11,819 bases of DNA. Origin: Desulfobacula sp. Lineage in GTDB: Bacteria; Desulfobacterota; Desulfobacteria; Desulfobacterales; Desulfobacteraceae. Both the position numbers and the translations under genes were made by a program. Below the pieces are notes generated by a model. That model was not told where the DNA came from. It saw only the letters and a list, made by a program, of their open reading frames with translations, and searched no databases. This document shows, in pieces, positions 6,674 to 11,819 of the stretch (position 1 is the stretch's first letter; every line of letters starts with the position of its first letter). The stretch lies in the NCBI GenBank assembly GCA_023139225.1, contig JAGLNZ010000233.1, forward strand, positions 1 through 11,819, given 5' to 3'.

Positions 6674-9600
6674 ATATTTTATCCCATAATTTAACAGGGG
6701 TTTTTAGAATATCGGACATCATATTCACAAGGCCTTTGCCAACTGCTGAAGGGTGTAAAGGGATCACTGTCGGATCGGAAAGTTTACCGGTCGCTTTGAT
6801 AGGAACAGATACAATACGCCCTCCGAGAAGTGTATTTATAATGGGTATTTTTTCAATAATTATATCAACAGTTTTAAAAGGGGCAACAAGACAAGTTAAA
6901 TTGATTTTATCATTTACAGGATCAATCCAGCCATTGAATATAAGTGTCATATCCTGCCCGTCAATTATTGCTTTGGTAAGGTAAATTTTACTATCTTTGA
7001 TATCCGCTTCCAAAGTAATTGTTTTATAGGCAAACCCTTCTTGCGTCACGTCCGGAATTTTTCCTTTAAAAACTTTTAAAACATTTAAAACAGAAAGAAT
7101 TCTTGAAAGAAGAGTTAATTTATAAATCCGCCCTTCCTCAGCGGTAAATGTTAATGAGCCCGCAAATTCATTTAAAAAATTTTTTTTAGTGCTGTTGGAC
7201 AAGATATCACATGTCAGGGAATACCGACCATCCATCAGTTCATTTTTTTGAAAAAGGCAAGTTAATAGATCCTGGATATTGGCTTTGTTGCTGGCTTCAA
7301 AAGGAATATTTGCATAAACGATATCTTTTTTTAAATTGATAAAACCGCTGGTTTTTAAATCACATAAATTAGCTTCTTTTAATCTGATATATGAATGGTC
7401 TTTTTTAAAAGATAGTTTGCTGTCTATATTTGTAAGAGTCAGTTTTTTAATTTTAAGTTCATCTGTTTTAAAATTGATTATATTGTTTGGTAACAGGCCC
7501 TTGTCCAAAGAGAATTCTTTGGATTTGGAAATAAGTGAATTTAGGTTTACCTTTTTTGCAATGATATTTAAAGAAGAATCCTTATCCGTATAAATTAATA
7601 CGGGTTGTCCTTCAGTAAGGCCATCAATTTTTTCTGCCCAGAAACTTTTCGGAATAACAAGCTTTTCTAATGTTGTAGTGGTTAAAATTCCATTAAAATC
7701 AAACAGGGGTTTATCCTTGGCGTGGTTGAATGAGATCGATGCATTTGAAAAGCCCTGGTCAAGAAATTTTATTGAGCTTAAAACTAATGATGCAAGTGTT
7801 TTCCCTTTCAGATCAATATTGAGTTTCGGTCCTGTACTGAATTTAAGACCCGTCTTTAAAAAAGAATCCTTAGTGTTAATTCTTAAATTGCCGTTTTCCA
7901 TATTCAGTGGGACTAAAATACTATCAAGATGTTTTTTTTCGATGAAAGGTTCCAGCCACGAAAGTTTACTCGTTTTCATGTAAATTTTCTTCAAATTTAA
8001 AAAATCATTGGATATATGATATTGGCAGGACAGGTTTTCTATTTGTTTTTGATTCAAATGTGTCGAAATGTCAACCCCGGTTCCTGTACCTTTTATGTCG
8101 TATGCCCACAGGTCAGGTTTTAAGATAGGCCCGGATAGATTAATTGAGGTGATGTGGACTTTACCGCTTCCATTTTTGACAGGTGAAATAAATTTTTTTA
8201 TTTTTTCATAGGACATCAACCAGGGCATCATTGAATCCAAATAAATCATACCTGAACCTGATTGAATATTAATTATAGTATCATTCTTAAAATCAAGTAT
8301 TAGATTAAGATCATCAATCGAACTGCTAGTGATGACGCCATTAAGACGTTTGAGACGTACTATGTCAGGTTCATAGTTAAAATTTACATTTTTAAGGGTA
8401 ATATCACCGGGGATACGATCATAATTACCCGTAACATTAAAATCATCTGTGCTGATTTTAACGTTGAGGTCATCAGATTTTGTTTCTAAAGAAAGGTTCA
8501 ATTTGGTTTTTGAGCGGCCTTTCACATCATGAACAAGTGATAATTCCTTTGCCAGAAGAGTATCCGGTAAAAGTGAAATTAAGGTTTGCGGAATCATTGA
8601 AAGATCAATATCAAGTAAAAATTCACCTTGAAAGGGGACATCTATATGATTTAAAAGGTCAATAGTGAGAGCGCCTTTTTTAATTTTTGAACTTTGAATC
8701 ATTGCATTGTTTGTATTAATATCAAGAGCACCATTATGTATATGGGCATCCCCGTCTATATGGGTGGCAATTAAATTAGTTTTGGGAATATGTACCAAAC
8801 CATCCTTAATATTTCCCTTAAGCGTTAAATGGTTCCCATTAAAAAGGTCTTTAAGATTTTTACTTTGAAAAGATACATTTATTTTGGGTGCAACTCCTTT
8901 ATGGAGAATTTGAAAAAGATTTTTTATGATCTCATTATCCTTGAATAACAGTAACGACGCTTTTCTTGCCTGGTCTATATGAATATTGGTACCGACAAAT
9001 TGTATTGTTGTGTTTTTTTGGATCTGATTGTCTTTAAAATGAATTTCAACCAGGCCGTCCGGATAATTTATTTTAAATGGTTTTATATCAATTTGATAAA
9101 AATTATCAGACAATTTAAAAGAGGACTCAATATCGTTTGAATCAAAGAGTATATGATTTTTTTTGGTTTTAAGCTTTGGAGCAACAAGGCTGCATCGCCC
9201 CTGAATTTTACCTTCTGAATCGAGCTTTACAATAGTTTTTAACTGATCAAGTTCAATGGATTCCAAATCAAGGTACTTTTCAAAAGAGGCGTTGGAAAAA
9301 CTAGATGGTTTGAATGCCAGGTCTTTTATTGTTATATTTAAAATCAGCTCTTTTTTTTCTTTTGATAGAAAAAGTGAACCATCCATACGTCTAAAATATT
9401 GGGATGTTAAATTCTCGAACTTAATTCTGACAGAATCCTGATGTTCGGGTAGAAAAGCAAAAATTTTTTTTAATTTTTCAGTGTATTTGAAAACAGAGAA
9501 ATCCGCCGGTAATGTGGTTTGATCTTTTCCTGGAAACTTCGTTGTAATTGTAGGGTGATCAATCGTTATTTGATCTATATTTATTTTGCCGCGCAAAAGT

Positions 9601-9896
9601 TTTTGGATATCGATATTAAATTTTAAAGATTCAATGTTTATATTTATTCTATTATCAGGATTGAAAATGAAATTGTCTATTTTAAGGCTCGGTTGTGGAA
9701 AGAAAGTAAGATAAATTTTAGAAGAATCAATTTGGGTGCCGGTTTTTTGATATACAAAGGAAGATATATAATTTTTTATATAAGACCTATTGATGATTTG
9801 ATTAATTATAAAAGGAGATAATAAAATAAAAATAAGAATTAAGACTATTCCGTAAAAAACAGATCTTTTAATTCCTATTTTCAAAGAAGGACTCAT
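6663..9896 (-). CDS. AsmA-family protein, probable bridge-like envelope lipid carrier
   Basis: This is a 1077-residue protein with one N-terminal membrane helix (about residues 12-33) followed by a very long periplasmic part rich in short beta-strand patterns. The first periplasmic section matches the AsmA N-terminal domain (substrate-like pattern of FFPQPSLKIDNFIF, then LLRGKINIDQITIDHP, about residues 55-120). The last 165 or so residues (from about 911) look like the AsmA-like C-terminal region, with GRIYKLTLLSRILSVLNV, the IDGQDM turn and a GG-I-SVPIKATGKLSDP ending. Its size resembles YhdP and TamB, known relatives that form a hydrophobic groove for phospholipid movement between inner and outer membrane; that role is inferred here. 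The ATG at 9896 is the only reasonable start, because an in-frame stop lies four codons upstream, yet no ribosome site is visible and a hairpin sits 11 bases before it. It overlaps recX and follows ppiC. Confidence 0.85.
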   Translation of the reverse strand: MSPSLKIGIKRSVFYGIVLILIFILLSPFIINQIINRSYIKNYISSFVYQKTGTQIDSSKIYLTFFPQPSLKIDNFIFNPDNRININIESLKFNIDIQKLLRGKINIDQITIDHPTITTKFPGKDQTTLPADFSVFKYTEKLKKIFAFLPEHQDSVRIKFENLTSQYFRRMDGSLFLSKEKKELILNITIKDLAFKPSSFSNASFEKYLDLESIELDQLKTIVKLDSEGKIQGRCSLVAPKLKTKKNHILFDSNDIESSFKLSDNFYQIDIKPFKINYPDGLVEIHFKDNQIQKNTTIQFVGTNIHIDQARKASLLLFKDNEIIKNLFQILHKGVAPKINVSFQSKNLKDLFNGNHLTLKGNIKDGLVHIPKTNLIATHIDGDAHIHNGALDINTNNAMIQSSKIKKGALTIDLLNHIDVPFQGEFLLDIDLSMIPQTLISLLPDTLLAKELSLVHDVKGRSKTKLNLSLETKSDDLNVKISTDDFNVTGNYDRIPGDITLKNVNFNYEPDIVRLKRLNGVITSSSIDDLNLILDFKNDTIINIQSGSGMIYLDSMMPWLMSYEKIKKFISPVKNGSGKVHITSINLSGPILKPDLWAYDIKGTGTGVDISTHLNQKQIENLSCQYHISNDFLNLKKIYMKTSKLSWLEPFIEKKHLDSILVPLNMENGNLRINTKDSFLKTGLKFSTGPKLNIDLKGKTLASLVLSSIKFLDQGFSNASISFNHAKDKPLFDFNGILTTTTLEKLVIPKSFWAEKIDGLTEGQPVLIYTDKDSSLNIIAKKVNLNSLISKSKEFSLDKGLLPNNIINFKTDELKIKKLTLTNIDSKLSFKKDHSYIRLKEANLCDLKTSGFINLKKDIVYANIPFEASNKANIQDLLTCLFQKNELMDGRYSLTCDILSNSTKKNFLNEFAGSLTFTAEEGRIYKLTLLSRILSVLNVLKVFKGKIPDVTQEGFAYKTITLEADIKDSKIYLTKAIIDGQDMTLIFNGWIDPVNDKINLTCLVAPFKTVDIIIEKIPIINTLLGGRIVSVPIKATGKLSDPTVIPLHPSAVGKGLVNMMSDILKTPVKLWDKIYGE

Positions 9897-9907
9897 TAAA
9901 TTGAATT

Positions 9908-9943
9908 AACGGCACAAAAGTTAAAAACCCCAGTGCCGTTTTT
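9908..9943. other. Stem-loop in the ppiC-asmA leader with an alternative fold
   Basis: AACGGCAC (9908-9915) and GTGCCGTT (9933-9940) form a perfect 8-bp stem with a 17-base loop. A competing 6-bp stem, AAAAAC/GTTTTT (9923-9928 and 9938-9943), shares the right arm, so the two folds exclude each other. On the minus strand the main stem is followed by an imperfect T-rich stretch and then the AsmA-like start codon; on the plus strand it is followed by a short T run. It may be a leaky terminator after ppiC or a leader that hinders translation. Confidence 0.45.
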
Positions 9944-9965
9944 GATTGTTGACTTAAGAAGGTTA

Positions 9966-10244
9966 TCAGTTACGGCTTGTGATTTCAACAATATGAAATC
10001 CAAAATCCGTTTTTACAGGTCCATGAGGAATACCGACTTCTTCATTAAAAACTACCGTATCAAATTCAGGAACCATCTGACCAGGGCTAAATTCTCCCAG
10101 ATCTCCACCATTTTTTCCAGAAGGACATTTCGAATGCTCCTGGGCCAATTGTCCAAAATCGTCTCCATTATTTATTTGATCAATAAGTTCTTTGCAAAAT
10201 TCTTCACTATCAACAAGTATGTGTCTGGCACTGGCTCTTGCCAT
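9966..10244 (-). CDS. ppiC: PpiC-type parvulin peptidyl-prolyl cis-trans isomerase
   Basis: This is a single-domain parvulin of 92 residues, almost the length of E. coli PpiC (93) and similar throughout. The active-site set is complete: H8 in ARHILV, C40 in HSKCPSG, M57 in GQMVP, F61, and H84 in FGFHI; the GGDLGEF core is intact. It catalyses prolyl cis-trans isomerisation. There is no signal peptide, so it should be cytoplasmic, as classical parvulin is. Two ATGs lie in tandem: the one at 10247 is only 3 bases from AAGGAG, the one at 10244 is 6 bases away, and the latter also matches the E. coli N-terminus, so it is chosen. It has its own promoter upstream and probably reads on into the AsmA-like gene 69 bases downstream. 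Confidence 0.95.
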   Translation of the reverse strand: MARASARHILVDSEEFCKELIDQINNGDDFGQLAQEHSKCPSGKNGGDLGEFSPGQMVPEFDTVVFNEEVGIPHGPVKTDFGFHIVEITSRN

Positions 10245-10250
10245 CATTCT

Positions 10251-10256
10251 CTCCTT
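10251..10256 (-). promoter_or_regulatory. Strong ribosome binding site of ppiC
   Basis: AAGGAG on the minus strand lies 6 bases from the ATG at 10244 and 3 bases from the ATG at 10247, which favours the second ATG of the pair. Confidence 0.7.
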
Positions 10257-10286
10257 AAATTAATATAGTTAATGCTATCATCTGCA

Positions 10287-10315
10287 AGTGTAGTAAATCA
10301 TTTGATAATTATCAA
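10287..10315 (-). promoter_or_regulatory. Predicted sigma70 promoter of ppiC
   Basis: On the minus strand, TTGATA (plus-strand 10310-10315, five of six to consensus) is followed by a spacer of exactly 17 bases and TACACT (10287-10292, four of six). Transcription would start near 10280, giving a leader of about 36 bases before the ATG at 10244. The -35 box is part of a 14-bp palindrome. The promoter lies in the 82-base gap after prc, so ppiC and the genes after it need not depend on prc transcription. Confidence 0.55.
10302..10315. promoter_or_regulatory. 14-bp palindrome overlapping the ppiC -35 box
   Basis: TTGATAATTATCAA is a perfect palindrome without a spacer. It includes the whole -35 box, which is where a repressor would block RNA polymerase. 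It resembles a shortened Fur-type TGATAAT inverted repeat, but lacks the central spacing of the standard 7-1-7 motif, so the regulator is unknown. A short AT-rich palindrome can also arise by chance. Confidence 0.35.
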
Positions 10316-10326
10316 GATATAATCAG

Positions 10327-11819
10327 TTACCATGAAAAATTAAAATCGTTGGAAAGGTCAATAAAATCAGCCATTACAAGATGGGTTTGATCCATCAGAA
10401 TTTTTTTAAAGTCATGAGTTTTAATCTTTTCCTGATCAAATTTGTCTATTGGCTCTTTGCCGATAGACCGTAAAAAATCATTTTCAATATCAAGTTCTAA
10501 TTGCTCAAATAGTTTTTTTCTTGATTTGCGGGCATCCAGATTTAAGGAGATTGAAGTCAGCGAATTTATCTTGGATGTCATCTCAATTCTGTCATTAAGA
10601 TAGTTTAACCCCGGGTCTTTACGAGACCTTTTCTGGTATCGCGCGAACAGTTTTTTATAAATTCCCTGAAGTTCTCTATAAGAAGTGTAGGTTGTTCTGA
10701 CGGTTGTATCCCAGGGCAGGGCGCCATCTAAAGAACTTTCCCCGGTATCTTCAATTTTATATATTTGCGGATATTTTAAGTCCGGTATAATACCAAGGTT
10801 TTGAGTGCTTTCTCCTGATATGCGGTAAAATTTTGCACTGGTAATTTTAAGCTTTCCTTTTCCCAGGGGCTGCAACTCCTGAACTGTTCCTTTACCAAAA
10901 CTTCTTGTGCCGACAATTACGCCACGATGATAATCTTTAATGGCTCCGGCAAAAATTTCGGAAGCTGATGCACTCATTCTATTGATTAGCACAATAAGAG
11001 GGCCGGAATATGTGATGGCAGGATCATCATCAAACAATCGTGTGATCCTGTATTTTGTTTTAATCTGTACAGTGGGACCTGATTTAAGAAAAAGTCCGGT
11101 CAGTTGGCTTGCTTCTCTTAAAGACCCTCCGCCATTGTCTCTCAAATCAATAATCAATCCGTCAATGTTCTCTTTTTTTAGTTCAACAATTAATTTCTCA
11201 ACGTCTCTTGTTGTGCTTTTATAGTCTTTGTCCCCCTTGTGGTAGGCATTAAAATCAATATAAAAATTGGGAATTTCAATAATACCGATTTTCAGGGTTT
11301 GGTGGTCATGGTCAATAGTTATAATATTTTTTTTTGCAGATTGTTCTTCTAATTTTACCCGGTCTCTTTTTATTTGAATTGTCTTGGTTGAATTGCTTTT
11401 TTTAGCAGGGATTATTTTCAGTCGCACAAATGAATTTTTAGGGCCTCTGATCAGTTTGACAACATGATCAATTCTTTGCCCTATGGTATCTTTTATTTCT
11501 CCTGTCGGCCCTTGACCCACCCCAATGATTTTATCACCCGGCATGAGTAAATTTGATTTATCAGCCGGTCCTTTGGGTATTAAACGTATAACCTTGGTAT
11601 ATTCATACTCATTTTGAAGTACGGCTCCAATTCCTTCAAGTGATAGACTCATATGGATATCGAAATTTTCGGAAGCTCTGGGAGGGAAAAATTGAGTATG
11701 GGGATCAAAGCTTGAAGTAACTATATTCATGAAAATTTGAAAGATATCATTTGAATCAGTCTGCAATAAGCGTTTAAGCCGGTTTGAATATATTTTGTCA
11801 AGGGTGTCACTAATTGAGG
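10327..11819 (-). CDS. prc: C-terminal processing (tail-specific) protease Prc, partial at the right edge
   Basis: The frame runs without a stop to the window edge, so the true start lies outside; about 497 codons are visible. Full-length Prc is near 680 residues, so roughly the first 190-200 are missing. Counting from the TTG at 11766, a PDZ domain (about 45-120, with LSLEGIGAVL and MPGDKIIGVGQG) is followed by the S41 protease domain (about 155-330) and a Prc-specific C-terminal region. The Ser/Lys dyad is intact: S267 in SASASEIF (codon at 10966-10968) and K292 in FGKGTVQ, with D278 at the E. coli spacing. The DLRDNGGGS oxyanion-region motif is present. Similarity to E. coli Prc/Tsp extends upstream of the PDZ domain (QTDSNDIFQ, DPHTQFFPPR). 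Prc is periplasmic and trims or degrades proteins from nonpolar C-termini. The TTG at 11766 is not taken as the start, because conserved-type sequence continues beyond it. Confidence 0.95.
   Translation of the reverse strand, partial: SISDTLDKIYSNRLKRLLQTDSNDIFQIFMNIVTSSFDPHTQFFPPRASENFDIHMSLSLEGIGAVLQNEYEYTKVIRLIPKGPADKSNLLMPGDKIIGVGQGPTGEIKDTIGQRIDHVVKLIRGPKNSFVRLKIIPAKKSNSTKTIQIKRDRVKLEEQSAKKNIITIDHDHQTLKIGIIEIPNFYIDFNAYHKGDKDYKSTTRDVEKLIVELKKENIDGLIIDLRDNGGGSLREASQLTGLFLKSGPTVQIKTKYRITRLFDDDPAITYSGPLIVLINRMSASASEIFAGAIKDYHRGVIVGTRSFGKGTVQELQPLGKGKLKITSAKFYRISGESTQNLGIIPDLKYPQIYKIEDTGESSLDGALPWDTTVRTTYTSYRELQGIYKKLFARYQKRSRKDPGLNYLNDRIEMTSKINSLTSISLNLDARKSRKKLFEQLELDIENDFLRSIGKEPIDKFDQEKIKTHDFKKILMDQTHLVMADFIDLSNDFNFSW

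Noticed and set aside
6736..8665. Several plus-strand reading frames of 61-101 codons opposite the AsmA-like gene
   Set aside because: They are antisense shadows of a strong 1077-codon gene, with unremarkable composition and no family resemblance.
9908..9943. Hairpin as a strong plus-strand terminator
   Set aside because: The only T run after the stem is on the plus strand, but no plus-strand gene ends there. On the minus strand the T tract is interrupted.
9933..10268. 111-codon plus-strand reading frame opposite ppiC
   Set aside because: It is the antisense of a confidently recognised parvulin gene and has no protein-family features of its own.
10302..10315. Interpretation of the palindrome as a true Fur box
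   Set aside because: The arms TGATAA/TTATCA lack the central spacing and full arms of the classical 7-1-7 Fur motif, so only an unknown operator is proposed.
11764..11766. TTG at 11766 as the start codon of prc
   Set aside because: The frame stays open to the window edge, and the residues before it continue the Prc-like sequence. The missing 190-200 residues are expected outside the window.

Overview
The window looks like an AT-rich Gram-negative chromosome segment. It carries a lipoprotein with a lipobox, a parvulin/Prc periplasmic set, an AsmA-family protein and a PilZ protein. The style (PpiD-like protein plus M16 lipoprotein, Prc, long AsmA protein, RecX, PilZ) would fit a Desulfobacterota/deltaproteobacterial genome, but that placement is an inference from memory of such genomes and is weak. 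There are no tRNA or rRNA genes, insertion sequences, CRISPR arrays or phage genes that I can see. Coding density is high and the genes look intact, apart from prc, which runs off the right edge.

Layout. Bases 1-194 are a promoter region with an apparent divergent pair of sigma70-type promoters. A rightward two-gene operon follows: a PpiD/SurA-like membrane-anchored chaperone/prolyl isomerase (195-2087) and an M16 zinc-protease lipoprotein (2096-4933). Everything to the right is on the minus strand. First comes a stand-alone PilZ-domain gene (4999-5415) with a long leader. Then, read from right to left, come prc (C-terminal part, 10327-11819), ppiC (9966-10244), a 1077-residue AsmA-like gene (6663-9896), recX (6203-6673, overlapping the AsmA-like gene by 11 bp) and a short asparaginase-fold gene (5700-6185). 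The last three, and probably ppiC, look like one transcription unit. A good promoter lies between prc and ppiC.

How the genes fit together. Five of the eight genes act in or on the envelope: folding of exported proteins (PpiD-like), degradation of peptides or misfolded proteins (M16 lipoprotein, Prc) and movement of lipid between membranes (AsmA-like). PpiC-type parvulin is a small prolyl isomerase without a visible signal peptide. The segment therefore reads as an envelope-maintenance neighbourhood, with RecX (RecA modulator) and a one-domain asparaginase-like protein as passengers.

I found no convincing new defence system or other previously undescribed system. The most interesting points are the one-domain asparaginase-like protein, the palindrome overlapping the ppiC -35 box, the structured leader without a ribosome site in front of the AsmA-like gene, and the divergent promoter pair at the left edge.
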